This document shows positions 8,597 through 17,071 of a stretch of DNA of 64,000 nt, piece by piece (position 1 is the stretch's first letter; each line of letters opens with the position of its first letter). Both the position numbers and the translations under genes were made by a program. This stretch comes from Glycomyces sp. NRRL B-16210. GTDB taxonomy: Bacteria > Actinomycetota > Actinomycetes > Mycobacteriales > Micromonosporaceae. Where the stretch lies: positions 124,001 through 188,000 of the forward strand of contig NZ_JOGR01000007.1 in assembly GCF_000719515.1 (NCBI RefSeq). The letters run 5' to 3'. The notes under the pieces were generated by a model. It ran no database searches, had not been told where the DNA came from, and saw nothing but the letters and a program-made list of their open reading frames with translations.

Positions 8597-9327
8597 TCAA
8601 AGTGGGTGTGCTCGGCGCGCGCGGCCGGATGGGCCAGGCGGTGTGCGAGGCGGTGGACGCGGCCGACGACCTGGAGCTGGCGGCGGCGGTCGACCGCGAC
8701 GATGACCTGGAGGCCCTGACCGGGGCCGACGTGGTCGTGATCTTCACGCTGCCGGATGTGGTCATGGAGCACCTCGAGTGGTGTGTGGACCGCGGCCTGC
8801 ACACGGTGGTCGGCACGTCGGGCTTTGACGAGAAGCGCTTGGAGGCCGCCCGCGGGATCATCGCGGCCGACCCCGAGCTCGGGTCGGTGATCGCCCCGAA
8901 CTTCGGGATCGGCGCGGTCCTGATGATGCAGTTCGCCGCGAAGGCGGCGAAGCACTTCGACTCTGCCGAGGTCATCGAGTCGCACCACCCGCGGAAGGTC
9001 GACGCGCCTTCGGGCACGGCGGTGCACACGGCGCGGATCATCGCCGCGGCGCGCGCCGAGGCCGGTCTCGACGGGATGCCGGATGCGACCGAGACGGACC
9101 CGCAGGGTTCGCGCGGGGCCGACATCGACGGCGTGCACGTCCACGCGGTCCGCTCGGCCGGTTACGTCGCGAGCCAGGAGGTCCGCTTCGGCGGTCCCGG
9201 CGAGCGGTTCGCGATCAGCCACGACTCGCTCGACCGGGCCTCGTTCATGCCCGGCGTGCTGCTGGCAGTCCGCGAGGTCGTCAAGCGCCGAGGCCTGACC
9301 GTCGGCATCGACGACCTGCTGGACTGA
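8593..9327 (+). CDS. dapB: 4-hydroxy-tetrahydrodipicolinate reductase
   Basis: 244 aa, overlapping the M16 stop by an ATGA. The N-terminal Rossmann motif is VGVLGARGRMGQ and the catalytic signature is SHHPRKVDAPSGTA, with the general-acid His pair and Lys. It reduces HTPA to tetrahydrodipicolinate with NAD(P)H in the lysine/meso-diaminopimelate route that also feeds peptidoglycan. The preceding step, dapA, lies 5 kb downstream. A string of 15-bp repeats begins in its last codons. Confidence 0.97.
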   Translation: MIKVGVLGARGRMGQAVCEAVDAADDLELAAAVDRDDDLEALTGADVVVIFTLPDVVMEHLEWCVDRGLHTVVGTSGFDEKRLEAARGIIAADPELGSVIAPNFGIGAVLMMQFAAKAAKHFDSAEVIESHHPRKVDAPSGTAVHTARIIAAARAEAGLDGMPDATETDPQGSRGADIDGVHVHAVRSAGYVASQEVRFGGPGERFAISHDSLDRASFMPGVLLAVREVVKRRGLTVGIDDLLD

Positions 9328-9410
9328 ACGCAACGCTCGTGACCACAACGCTCTGAACGACTGAGCTCTGAACGACACTGATTTGAGCTGCAATGCTTTG
9401 AACTGCACTG
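9321..9410 (+). repeat. Six 15-bp degenerate tandem repeats at the dapB stop
   Basis: Units begin at 9321, 9336, 9351, 9366, 9381 and 9396. The best pair is CTCTGAACGACTGAG / CTCTGAACGACACTG. Each unit carries a TGA about 15 nt after the previous one, starting from the dapB stop itself. The last unit runs into the terminator stem at 9407. Confidence 0.7.
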
Positions 9411-9442
9411 CGCCCGCCGACCTCTGGGTCGGCGGGCGCAGT
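9407..9442. terminator. Bidirectional terminator between dapB and the opposing gene
   Basis: A perfect 16-bp stem (9407-9422 with 9427-9442, arms ACTGCGCCCGCCGACC / its complement) with a TCTG loop lies between two convergent genes. There is no clear T-run. Confidence 0.7.
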
Positions 9443-9477
9443 CGCGTCCCGGCGCCGGTCGGAGCCTCGGCTGCGGT

Positions 9478-10296
9478 TCAGCCGGTGCCGGTCGGGCTTT
9501 CGGTGAGCGCGTCGTCCTCGGTCTCGGGGCTGGGGGCCGAGGAGGTCTCGGTGCCGCCCTGTCCGGTGCCGGTCTCGGCGGTGGGGGAGTCGCTGGGGGT
9601 CTCGGCGTCGCCGGTGGGGGAGGAGGTCTCGGTGGGGGCGGTGCTGCCGCCGGGGTCCTCGGTGGGGGCCTCGCTGGGCGTCTCGGTCCCCGTGGGGTCC
9701 TCGCCGGTGGTCTCGGTCGGCTCGACGGTCTCGGTCGAGGGCAGGATGATCGTGGTGGTGTCCCCCTCCTGGATGAATCTGCCGGGGTCGCCGGTGAAGG
9801 TGCCGATGAGGGCCAGCGTGCCGATGGTGAGCCCGAAGACGAGGACGCTGGAGACGAGGATGGCGAGCAGGGTCCGCTTGCGCGATCCGGTGTCGGTGAC
9901 GTGCCCTTCGGGTTCGAGGTCGGGGACGTCCATCTCCACGGTCTCGTCCTGCGTGGAGTGGAGCTGGTCGGGCTCGGGGATCGGGGCGGTCGCGGTGACG
10001 CTGTCGGGGCGGATGACGACCGTGCCCTCGCCTTGCGCGGTGGGGGACAGGGCCGCGATCTGGGCCTTGATCGTGTCGCCGGTGCGGCGCATGGCCCGCA
10101 GGATGAGGACGGCGCCGATGGAGGAGCAGATGCTCAGGATGGCGGTGCCGGCGACGGTGCCCCAGAGGTGGAGGAGTTTCGCGAGGAGCGCGCCGATGGT
10201 GGTCGCGCCCGCGGCCGCGAGGACTTGACCGATGCTCAGTTCCAGGCCGGAGTCGTGGTGCTTGCGGCCCTTGCTCTTCGAGCGGTACTGCGTCAA
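9478..10296 (-). CDS. Membrane protein with Thr/Ser/Pro/Glu-rich C-terminal tail
   Basis: 272 aa. Two hydrophobic segments lie at residues ~28-67 (ATTIGALLAKLLHLWG..., possibly a hairpin), then a charged cytoplasmic linker of ~75 residues, one helix near 143-165 (LLAILVSSVLVFGLTIGTLAL), and a ~95-residue tail of T, S, P, E and G. The tail is probably extracellular and possibly glycosylated or wall-spanning. No catalytic motif is visible. The gene is alone between dapB and a lipoprotein gene on the same strand. Function unknown. Confidence 0.65.
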   Translation of the reverse strand: MTQYRSKSKGRKHHDSGLELSIGQVLAAAGATTIGALLAKLLHLWGTVAGTAILSICSSIGAVLILRAMRRTGDTIKAQIAALSPTAQGEGTVVIRPDSVTATAPIPEPDQLHSTQDETVEMDVPDLEPEGHVTDTGSRKRTLLAILVSSVLVFGLTIGTLALIGTFTGDPGRFIQEGDTTTIILPSTETVEPTETTGEDPTGTETPSEAPTEDPGGSTAPTETSSPTGDAETPSDSPTAETGTGQGGTETSSAPSPETEDDALTESPTGTG

Positions 10297-10387
10297 CGGC
10301 CCTCCTCACTGGCGTTATCGATCCGTTACGACGGTCGACTCACCAGGATACGGGCCGTGCAGGTGCCGCCTACGGTTTGTGTTCGAG

Positions 10388-11158
10388 TTAACGGCCGGTG
10401 CCGATCGAGTGCCGCCGCAGCGCCCGCCACTGCGCGAGCCACAGCAGCGCGAGGACCACGACGACCGCGGCGACGGCGGCGAGGGCGAACGCCCGGACGT
10501 CGTTGGCGACGGCGGTGGCGTTGAGTTCGTAGTCGTCGCCGGGGGTCATGACCCAGGTGACGGTGCGGCCGTCGAGTTCGCCGTTGTGGGCGGTGACCTT
10601 CGCGGGGAAGTTGACGCTGATGCGGATCTCGGCGTCGGCGAACGCCTCGGGGTCGAGGAAGCCGGCGGCGCGCAGGTCCCAGTAGCCTTCGAGGTCGTAT
10701 TGGCGGCCGGTGTGGTCGATGCGCAGGTAGCCCCATTCGTCGCCGCCGAACTCGGCGAAGTCGGCGAGGGGCCGGTCGGTGAAGGTCGCGGTCTGGCCGA
10801 CGAAGCCGTCCTCGCGGTAGGGGGTGCGCTGGGTGCCGGGGACGCCGTCGAGGAGGGCGTCGAGGAACGCGTCGAGTTCGCGCTTGTCGAGGTCGAGTTC
10901 GCCGGCGCGGTCCAGGAACTCCTCGCTCCAGGCGGCGGTGAAGGTGCCGCCGACGGTGTCGTCGGGGCGGATGTCGAGGCCGAGGTCCAGGCGCAGGCAG
11001 CCGGTGGCGGTGACCAGCAGTGCGAGGGCCGCGAGGCTGACGAGCACGCGGCGGACGGCGAGGCGGCGCGGGCGGGGAGCGGCGGGACGGGCCGTGGTGT
11101 GGCTAGCCGTCGCGCGACGAGCCGCCTTGTGGCGGCGGACCACCGAAAGACCGAACAT
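10388..11158 (-). CDS. LppM-like lipoprotein
   Basis: 256 aa. After a basic N-terminus, residues ~38-55 form a signal segment ending in the lipobox VTATGC, so the mature protein begins at that Cys. The body resembles the LppM/DUF3153 family (DLGLDIRPDDTVGGTFTAAW) and a C-terminal helix (AFALAAVAAVVVVLALLWLA) suggests a second membrane anchor. In mycobacteria LppM influences envelope glycolipids and phagosome maturation. The start is supported by a -10 box TAGGCT (11170-11165) ending 6 nt before the ATG, so the mRNA is probably leaderless. Confidence 0.75.
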   Translation of the reverse strand: MFGLSVVRRHKAARRATASHTTARPAAPRPRRLAVRRVLVSLAALALLVTATGCLRLDLGLDIRPDDTVGGTFTAAWSEEFLDRAGELDLDKRELDAFLDALLDGVPGTQRTPYREDGFVGQTATFTDRPLADFAEFGGDEWGYLRIDHTGRQYDLEGYWDLRAAGFLDPEAFADAEIRISVNFPAKVTAHNGELDGRTVTWVMTPGDDYELNATAVANDVRAFALAAVAAVVVVLALLWLAQWRALRRHSIGTGR

Positions 11159-11218
11159 GAACCGAGCCTAAGCTCCCGAAAGGCGCGGCCCGGCGTTTTC
11201 GAAGACTCCCCGAAACGG

Positions 11219-11289
11219 ATTGTCGGACCCCCGACGCACCCTTGTATCGGGGCCCAAGGGACCGGTCCCGGTGGCTCTAGGCGTGCCCG
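11219..11289 (+). repeat. Interspersed promoter-like repeat, copy A
   Basis: Begins ATTGTCGGACCCCCGACG. TTGTCG (11220-11225) and TATCGG (11245-11250) are 19 nt apart, like a -35/-10 pair. It is roughly 80% identical over its length to copy B, 123 bp downstream. Confidence 0.65.
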
Positions 11290-11341
11290 AGAATCGGCCG
11301 CACACGGCCTCGCGGATGCCGGACCCTTGACTCCTCCTCGA

Positions 11342-11413
11342 ATTGTCGGACCCTTCAGGCACCCTCGTATCGGGGGCCCTGCGGACCGGTTCCTGTCGCT
11401 CTTGCCGTGCCCG
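11342..11413 (+). repeat. Interspersed promoter-like repeat, copy B
   Basis: Begins ATTGTCGGACCCTTCAGG. TTGTCG and TATCGG are again 19 nt apart (11343-11348 and 11368-11373). It points at the DUF2752 gene whose start is ~100 nt downstream. A third copy lies at 60775-60814 on the other strand. Confidence 0.65.
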
Positions 11414-11470
11414 CAAACCGCCGCTGCCGCTTCGGCGCGGGGCCGTTAGGCTTGTGCGCGAGGAGGCCAT

Positions 11471-11980
11471 GTGTGCGCAGTCCATGAGTCCGACCCCGCC
11501 CCGCGGCCGGTCGCCGACCCTCCCGAGCCCCGCCGCCGCGCCGCCGTTCGGCGCTGGATCGGCTACCAGCTCTCCCGGCCCTGGGTCGCGCCCGTCGCCA
11601 TCCTCGTGTGCGTCGCGGGCGCCGTCGCCGGGATCGTCGCCACGAACCCCACCGACAACACCGGCCCGACCACGTGCCTGTTCAAGCTCGCCACCGGCTT
11701 CGACTGCCCCGGCTGCGGCGGCACGCGCGCGCTCTACTACCTCGCGACCCTCAACTTCCCCGAGGCCGCCCGCCACCACCTGCTGGCCGTCTTCGCTGCC
11801 CCGTTCCTCATCTGGATGTTCCTCGCCTGGGCCGTCCCGCGCGTCCTCCCGCGCCTCCTGTGGCGGCTCCCGACCTTCCACCTCACCCCGAGGGCGCTCA
11901 CCGGCTTCCTCCTCGTCTGGGCCGCCTTCACCGTCGCCCGCAACCTCCCGTGGGTCCCGTTCACGTTCTTCTACGTCTAG
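11471..11980 (+). CDS. DUF2752 membrane protein
   Basis: 169 aa, GTG start with GAGGAGG 5 nt upstream. The family signature CPGCGGTR is at residues ~79-86 in FDCPGCGGTRALYYLATLN. There are three hydrophobic segments: ~33-55, ~98-120 and ~140-158. DUF2752 proteins are small bacterial membrane proteins of unknown role; the CxxC suggests a redox or metal site. TAGGCT at 11447-11452 is the likely -10 box. Confidence 0.85.
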   Translation: MCAVHESDPAPRPVADPPEPRRRAAVRRWIGYQLSRPWVAPVAILVCVAGAVAGIVATNPTDNTGPTTCLFKLATGFDCPGCGGTRALYYLATLNFPEAARHHLLAVFAAPFLIWMFLAWAVPRVLPRLLWRLPTFHLTPRALTGFLLVWAAFTVARNLPWVPFTFFYV

Positions 11981-11989
11981 GCGCGAAAA

Positions 11990-12015
11990 AGCCCGGCCGC
12001 TTCAGCGGCCGGGCT
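11990..12015. terminator. Bidirectional terminator
   Basis: An 11-bp perfect stem AGCCCGGCCGC / GCGGCCGGGCT with a TTCA loop, flanked by AAAAA on the left, so it is a strong terminator for the minus-strand DUF4097 gene and also serves the plus strand. Confidence 0.85.
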
Positions 12016-12037
12016 CTTCATGGGTGTTGAGAGAGGC

Positions 12038-12859
12038 TTAAGCGAAAGCGCTCGCGCGGTGCAGGTAGATGTCGCCCGAGACCGAGCGGGCCCGCACCTC
12101 CAGGCTCGTGCCGCCGTTCGCCGGCGCCGGCGAGGTGTCGCCCGCCGCCAGCTCGGAGGTGACCGTCCCGGCCTTCGCGTCCAGGTCCATCCACACGTCG
12201 GTGCCCGCGAGCACCCCGATGCTGATGCGCCCCGACACGGTGTTGGCCTTGACGCTGCCGGACTTGAGCGCGCTCAGGTCGATCCCGCCCGAGAGCGTGT
12301 TCACGTTCGCCGAGGAGTCGAGCCGCTCGGCGGTGATCGCCCCGGACACCGTCTTGGCCGAGAAGTCCCCGCCGACGTGATCGGCCCGGATCTCGCCCGA
12401 AGCGGTGTTGGCGCGGAACTCGTCGGTCGCGTCGATGACCTGGACCGAACCGGAGACGGTGTTGGCGCGCACGCTGGAGGCGCTCTCCACGGTCGCCGAG
12501 CCGGCCACGGTGTTGATCGAGACCGGGCCGAGCTTGCCGTGCAGGCTGATCGGCGCCGAGGTGGTCTTCACCGACACCTCCGAGCGCAGCGGGACCTTCA
12601 CCGCCAGGTGCACCCCGATCTCCTTGCGGAAGAACCAGTTCGCGGGCTTCTCGGGGGCCACCACGCGCAGGTGCCCGTTCTCGAACTCGACGCGCGCCAG
12701 GTCGGCGGCGTCGGTGTCGCTCTCGGAGCGGCGCTGCGCGGGCTTGATCTCCACCAGCACCGTGTCCGCCTCGTGGGCGGTGACGGTGACCGAGCCGTCG
12801 GCCAGCGTGATCGCCGCCGTGATCGGCCCATCGTGGGTGAATTCGGTGTACTCGTTCAT
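12038..12859 (-). CDS. DUF4097 beta-strand repeat protein
   Basis: 273 aa, soluble, with no signal peptide. From residue ~90 it is built of short repeats such as INTVAGSATVES, ANTVSGSVQVID, ANTASGEIRADH and VNTLSGGIDLSA, the signature of DUF4097/DUF4098 right-handed beta-helix-like proteins. These are often paired with regulators, but their biochemical role is unknown. It lies 11 nt downstream of the RHH gene and is almost certainly co-transcribed with it. Confidence 0.85.
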   Translation of the reverse strand: MNEYTEFTHDGPITAAITLADGSVTVTAHEADTVLVEIKPAQRRSESDTDAADLARVEFENGHLRVVAPEKPANWFFRKEIGVHLAVKVPLRSEVSVKTTSAPISLHGKLGPVSINTVAGSATVESASSVRANTVSGSVQVIDATDEFRANTASGEIRADHVGGDFSAKTVSGAITAERLDSSANVNTLSGGIDLSALKSGSVKANTVSGRISIGVLAGTDVWMDLDAKAGTVTSELAAGDTSPAPANGGTSLEVRARSVSGDIYLHRASAFA

Positions 12860-12870
12860 CGCTCGTGCTC

Positions 12871-13362
12871 CTAAGCCCTGGCGTAGCCGGTGATGCGCTG
12901 GCTGTACTTCGCGCCGCTCGCCGGACCCGAGGTGCGGGAGGCGTGCACGGCGTTGTTGATGGCGCGCACCAGCCAGGCGTTGACCGAGGCGCCGTCGGAC
13001 GAGGCGACCCGCTCGACGTCCTCCTTCAACGACTCGGGCAGGCGCAGCGTGATGCGGGCGACATCGTCGTCCACCGGCGGCGCCGGAGGCGGCGCGGCCT
13101 CGGCGGCCTCGCCGCCGCTGACGCGCAGGTCGACCTCCTTGCCGCGCACGCGAAGGTCGACCGACGCCGAAGAGCCGGCCTGGTCGAGCCCGGCGGTGAT
13201 CTCGGCGGCGGCTTCGGAGAGGGCCTCCATGAGCGCCAGGCGAGCCCCCGCGTCGAGTGCTTCCGACAGCAGTTCAGCAGTCCGCGCGGCGTCCTCGCCG
13301 CCGGGCGCGGCGGCGGCGGTGAGGCTCCGGCGGAGCGATTCGATATACGGCGTCAAGTCCAT
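12871..13362 (-). CDS. Ribbon-helix-helix (HicB/Arc-like) regulator
   Basis: 163 aa. The C-terminal third has an RHH fold: ARITLRLPESLKEDVERVA followed by ASVNAWLVRAINNAV, as in HicB/CopG-type antitoxins. The N-terminal ~100 residues are helical and Ala/Glu-rich. It is the first gene of a pair with DUF4097, a pairing seen in other actinomycetes and often annotated 'HicB family antitoxin', although no toxin is adjacent. Its start has a CATCAT -10 box 6 nt upstream that is half of a palindrome, so it probably represses itself. Confidence 0.8.
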   Translation of the reverse strand: MDLTPYIESLRRSLTAAAAPGGEDAARTAELLSEALDAGARLALMEALSEAAAEITAGLDQAGSSASVDLRVRGKEVDLRVSGGEAAEAAPPPAPPVDDDVARITLRLPESLKEDVERVASSDGASVNAWLVRAINNAVHASRTSGPASGAKYSQRITGYARA

Positions 13363-13368
13363 GACACC

Positions 13369-13396
13369 ATGATGACATCATTTCTGACGTCTGTCA
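13369..13396 (-). promoter_or_regulatory. Palindromic operator over the RHH/DUF4097 promoter
   Basis: Two palindromes lie side by side: ATGATG-A-CATCAT at 13369-13381 and TGAC-GTCT-GTCA at 13385-13396. The first overlaps the likely -10 box (CATCAT read on the minus strand) of the leaderless RHH gene. The stretch is AT-rich against a very GC-rich background. Confidence 0.6.
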
Positions 13397-13576
13397 AGCG
13401 GCGTTCTGGAACCAAACCGCGCGCAACCGGACGACCACCCCGCCCCGCCACACCCGGAACACGCCGACCGCGCCCGGTGACCGGGCGCGTGCCGGACCAC
13501 ACTCCGCCCACGAGTACCCTCAGGGAGTCGAGAACCAGCACTAACAGGCACCGAACACGAACGAGGGGGAGCGGGG

Positions 13577-14329
13577 ATGCCCGAAATCGTACCGATGGAC
13601 GTCCGACTCATCGCCTGGACGCACTTCGAGTCCCCGGCCGACGTCCCCTGGGAGACCGACGCCGACGGCGGCCAAGGCCTCGCCGAATTCGCCGGACGCG
13701 CCTGCTACCAGTCCTGGACCAAGCCCAACCCCAAGACCGCCACCAACGCCGGCTACCTCGACCACATCCTCCAAGTCGGACACCTCTCCGTCCTCGAACA
13801 CGGCTCCGTCAGCTTCTACCTCAGCGGCATCTCCCGCTCCCTCACCCACGAGCTGATCCGCCACCGCCACTTCTCCTACTCCCAGCTGTCTCAGCGCTAC
13901 GTCCCCGAACGCGACGCGTCCATGGTCGAACCCGACGCCATCGCCGCCGACCCCGAACTCCACAAGCGCTTCCTCGCCGCGGCCGAAGCTGCCCAGAACG
14001 CCTACAACGACCTCCTCGAAGGCCTCGAGAAGCAGTTCGCCGACGTCGCCAACCCCACCCTGCGCCGAAAGCAGGCGCGCCAAGCGGCGCGATCGGTACT
14101 GCCCAACGCCACCGAGACCCGCATCGTCGTGACCGGCAACTACCGCGCCTGGCGCCACTTCATCGCCATGCGCGCCTCCGAGCACGCCGACGTCGAGATC
14201 CGGGCGCTGGCCATCGAATGCCTCAAGCAGCTCAAGGAGAAGGCCGCCAACGTCTTCGCAGACTTCCAGATCACGAAGCTCGACGACGGCACCGAGGTCG
14301 CCTCCAGCCCCTACGTCACCGAGGGCTGA
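13577..14329 (+). CDS. thyX: FAD-dependent thymidylate synthase
   Basis: 250 aa, ATG preceded by GGGGGAG. The ThyX signature RHRHFSYSQLSQRYVPE begins at residue 95 and matches the mycobacterial form. The enzyme methylates dUMP to dTMP using methylene-tetrahydrofolate and NADPH through FAD. It is followed by dapA and rnj, the same order as Rv2754c-Rv2752c in M. tuberculosis. An ATG six codons further in (MDVRLIAWTHFE) is a possible alternative start. Confidence 0.97.
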   Translation: MPEIVPMDVRLIAWTHFESPADVPWETDADGGQGLAEFAGRACYQSWTKPNPKTATNAGYLDHILQVGHLSVLEHGSVSFYLSGISRSLTHELIRHRHFSYSQLSQRYVPERDASMVEPDAIAADPELHKRFLAAAEAAQNAYNDLLEGLEKQFADVANPTLRRKQARQAARSVLPNATETRIVVTGNYRAWRHFIAMRASEHADVEIRALAIECLKQLKEKAANVFADFQITKLDDGTEVASSPYVTEG

Positions 14330-14360
14330 GCCACAGGCACCGAACACCGCCGCCCCGCAC

Positions 14361-14388
14361 CGGTCCGCGCCGCACACCGCGCGGACCG
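14361..14388 (+). terminator. Hairpin after thyX
   Basis: A perfect 10-bp stem CGGTCCGCGC / GCGCGGACCG with an 8-nt loop, 32 nt past the thyX stop. No T-run follows, so termination would be weak or Rho-assisted. Confidence 0.45.
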
Positions 14389-14486
14389 AAACACGGCGGC
14401 GCGGCGAAGAATCCTGAGACAGTTAAACGCAGCGAGCGGCCGCGCGCAGCAGCCCCGGCCGCCGGAATCAGCATTGGTGAAAGCAC

Positions 14487-15380
14487 ATGCGCAACGCAAC
14501 GCGCCCGTTCGGGCGAACACTCGCGGCCATGATCACGCCGTTCACGCCCTCCGGGGAACTCGACGTCCCCGGCACCGCCGCCCTCGCCCGCCACCTCATC
14601 GACGACCAAGGCCTCGACGGCCTCGTCGTCAACGGCACCACCGGCGAATCCCCCACCACCACCGACGCCGAGAAGACCCAGGTCATCGAAGCCGTCGTCG
14701 AAGCCGTCGGCGACCGCGCCCACATCATCGCCGGCGCCTCCACCTACGACACCCGCCACTCCGTGCGCCTCGCCCAAGAGGCCCAGAAGACCGGCGCCCA
14801 CGGCCTCCTCCTCGTCACCCCCTACTACTCCAAACCCACCCAGGCCGGCATCGCCGCCCACTTCGAGACCATCGCCGACGCCACCGACCTGCCCGTGATG
14901 CTCTACGACATCCCCCCGCGCTCGGTCATCGGCATCGACGACGCCACCTACGAGCGCATCGCCCGCCACGAACACATCATCGCCGTCAAAGACGCCACCG
15001 GCGACCTCGCCAAGGCCCACCGCGTCCGCCTCGCCACCGGCCTCGCCTACTACTGCGGCGTCGACGAACTCAACCTCGCCGCCTACGCCACCGGCCAGGT
15101 CGGCCTCGTCTCCGTCGTCGCCCACCTCCTCGGCAAGCAGATCAACACCATGTTCGACGCCTACGACGCCGGCGACACCGCCCGCGCCTCCGCGCTCAAC
15201 GACCGGATGCTCCCCGCCGTCAACGCCCTCATGGGCCACGGCCCCGGCGTCGCCGCCGTCAAATCCGGACTCGCCGCCCAGGGACTGCCCGCCGGAGCGC
15301 CCCGCCTCCCGCTGCTCCCGGTCGAACCCGAACACGCCGAACGCATAGCCGCCCGCATCGCCGACCTGAAGGAGGCCTGA
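14487..15380 (+). CDS. dapA: 4-hydroxy-tetrahydrodipicolinate synthase
   Basis: 297 aa. The N-acetylneuraminate-lyase-type TIM barrel signature is complete: NGTTGESPT (Thr pair at 51-52), LLLVTPYYSKPTQ, Tyr140 in LYDIPPRS, and the Schiff-base Lys168 in IAVKDATGDL. It condenses pyruvate with aspartate semialdehyde, the first committed step to DAP and lysine. The stop overlaps the start of rnj (TGATG), so the two are co-translated. Confidence 0.97.
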   Translation: MRNATRPFGRTLAAMITPFTPSGELDVPGTAALARHLIDDQGLDGLVVNGTTGESPTTTDAEKTQVIEAVVEAVGDRAHIIAGASTYDTRHSVRLAQEAQKTGAHGLLLVTPYYSKPTQAGIAAHFETIADATDLPVMLYDIPPRSVIGIDDATYERIARHEHIIAVKDATGDLAKAHRVRLATGLAYYCGVDELNLAAYATGQVGLVSVVAHLLGKQINTMFDAYDAGDTARASALNDRMLPAVNALMGHGPGVAAVKSGLAAQGLPAGAPRLPLLPVEPEHAERIAARIADLKEA

Positions 15381-17071
15381 TGGGCCTGACCCGACCCAAG
15401 AACCTCAGCGAGCCCGGCCCGCTACCCGACGGGGCCCTGCGCGTCATACCGCTCGGCGGCCTCGGCGCCATCGGGCGCAACATGACCCTCTTCGAATACG
15501 AGGGACGCCTGCTCATCGTCGACTGCGGGGTCCTCTTCCCCGACGTCGACCAGCCCGGCGTCGACCTCATCCTGCCCGACTTCACGCCCATCCTCGACCG
15601 CCTCGACGACATCGAGGCCATCGTCGTCACCCACGGCCACGAGGACCACATCGGCGCGATCCCCTACCTCCTGGAGCACAAGAACGACATCCCCGTCGTC
15701 GGCTCCCGCTTCTCCGTCGCCCTCGTCGAGGCGAAGCTGCGCGAACGGCGCATCAAACCCGCCGGGATCGTCGTCGCCGAGAACGAGACCCTCCAGCTCG
15801 GCCCGTTCGGCCTGGAGTTCCTCGCCGTCAACCACTCGATCCCCGACGCGCTGGCCGTGGCCATCCGCACCGAGGCCGGGCTCGTGCTCCACACCGGCGA
15901 CTTCAAGATGGACCAGCTCCCGCTCGACGGGCGCATCACCGACCTCGCCGGCTTCGCCCGCCTCGGCGACCAGGGCGTGGACCTGCTGCTCTCGGACTCC
16001 ACGAACGCCGAGATCCCCGGCTTCGTGACCTCCGAGCGCCAGATCGGCCCGGTCCTCGACAAGCTCTTCGAAGACGTCAAGGGCCGCATCATCGTCGCCT
16101 CGTTCGCGAGCCACGTGCACCGTGTCCAGCAGGTCATGGACGCCGCCTACGCGCACGGGCGCAAGGTCGCCTTCGTCGGCCGCTCCATGGTCCGCAACAT
16201 GGCGATCGCCCGCGACCTCGGCCTCATGCAGGTCCCCGACGGCCTCCTGGTGAGCATGGACGAGGCGGTGCGCCTCCCGGGCGACGAGATCGTCTACATG
16301 TCCACCGGCTCCCAGGGCGAGCCCATGAGCGCCCTCGGCCGCATGGCCTCCGGCGACCACCGGCACATCGCCGTCGAACCCGAGGACACCGTCATCCTCG
16401 CCTCCTCGCTGGTGCCCGGCAACGAGACCGCCGTGTACGGGGTCATCAACCGCCTCGCGCGCACCGGCGCCACCGTGATCCACAAGGACGTCGCGAAGGT
16501 CCACGTCTCCGGCCACGCGCCTGCCGGCGAGCTGCTGTACGTGCTCAACGTCGTCAAGCCCTCGAACATGATCCCCGTCCACGGCGAGGCGCGGCACCTC
16601 CAGGCGCACGCGCGGCTCGCGATCGAGTCCGGCGTCCCGGCCGACCAGGTCATCGTCATCGAGAACGGCGACGTCGTCGACCTCATCGATGGCCGCGCCC
16701 GCATCGTCGGGCACGTGCCGAACAACCTGGTCTACGTCGACGGGCTCTCCGTGGGCGACGTCGGCGAGCCGGTGCTCAACGAGCGGCGCGTCCTCGGCGA
16801 CGGCGGCTTCATCGCCGCCACGGTCGTGATCGACTCCGAGAACGGCAAGGTCGTCGGCGGCCCCACCGTCTCGGCGCGCGGGTTCTCCGAGGACCCGAAG
16901 GCCTTCGACGGGGTCCTGCCGCTCATCAACGACGCGATCGAGCGCGCCGCCAAGGACGGCATCGCCGACCCGCACCAGCTCCAGCAGATCCTCCGGCGGA
17001 CCGTCGGCAAGTGGGTCAACGACACCTACCGCCGCCGCCCGATGATCGTGCCGCACGTGCTTGAGGTGTGA
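15380..17071 (+). CDS. rnj: Ribonuclease J
   Basis: 563 aa; its ATG overlaps the dapA stop. The metallo-beta-lactamase core has THGHEDHIG (His85, His87, Asp89, His90), LHTGDFKMDQ and SGHAPAGELLYVLNVVKP of the beta-CASP RNase J group. It has 5'-3' exonuclease and endonuclease activity on RNA and works with PNPase in mRNA turnover. Length is usual for the family. A 32-bp repeat, present three times in tandem, starts two codons before its stop. Confidence 0.97.
   Translation: MGLTRPKNLSEPGPLPDGALRVIPLGGLGAIGRNMTLFEYEGRLLIVDCGVLFPDVDQPGVDLILPDFTPILDRLDDIEAIVVTHGHEDHIGAIPYLLEHKNDIPVVGSRFSVALVEAKLRERRIKPAGIVVAENETLQLGPFGLEFLAVNHSIPDALAVAIRTEAGLVLHTGDFKMDQLPLDGRITDLAGFARLGDQGVDLLLSDSTNAEIPGFVTSERQIGPVLDKLFEDVKGRIIVASFASHVHRVQQVMDAAYAHGRKVAFVGRSMVRNMAIARDLGLMQVPDGLLVSMDEAVRLPGDEIVYMSTGSQGEPMSALGRMASGDHRHIAVEPEDTVILASSLVPGNETAVYGVINRLARTGATVIHKDVAKVHVSGHAPAGELLYVLNVVKPSNMIPVHGEARHLQAHARLAIESGVPADQVIVIENGDVVDLIDGRARIVGHVPNNLVYVDGLSVGDVGEPVLNERRVLGDGGFIAATVVIDSENGKVVGGPTVSARGFSEDPKAFDGVLPLINDAIERAAKDGIADPHQLQQILRRTVGKWVNDTYRRRPMIVPHVLEV

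Larger units (their letters stand above)
11159..11470 (+). other. Intergenic region with two promoter-like repeats
   Basis: 312 nt between divergent genes. It holds the leaderless promoter of the lipoprotein gene (minus strand), two ~71-bp direct repeats (listed separately), a partial third copy of their core near 11318-11332, and TAGGCT at 11447-11452, the likely -10 of the following DUF2752 gene. No coding capacity is supported. Confidence 0.6.
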
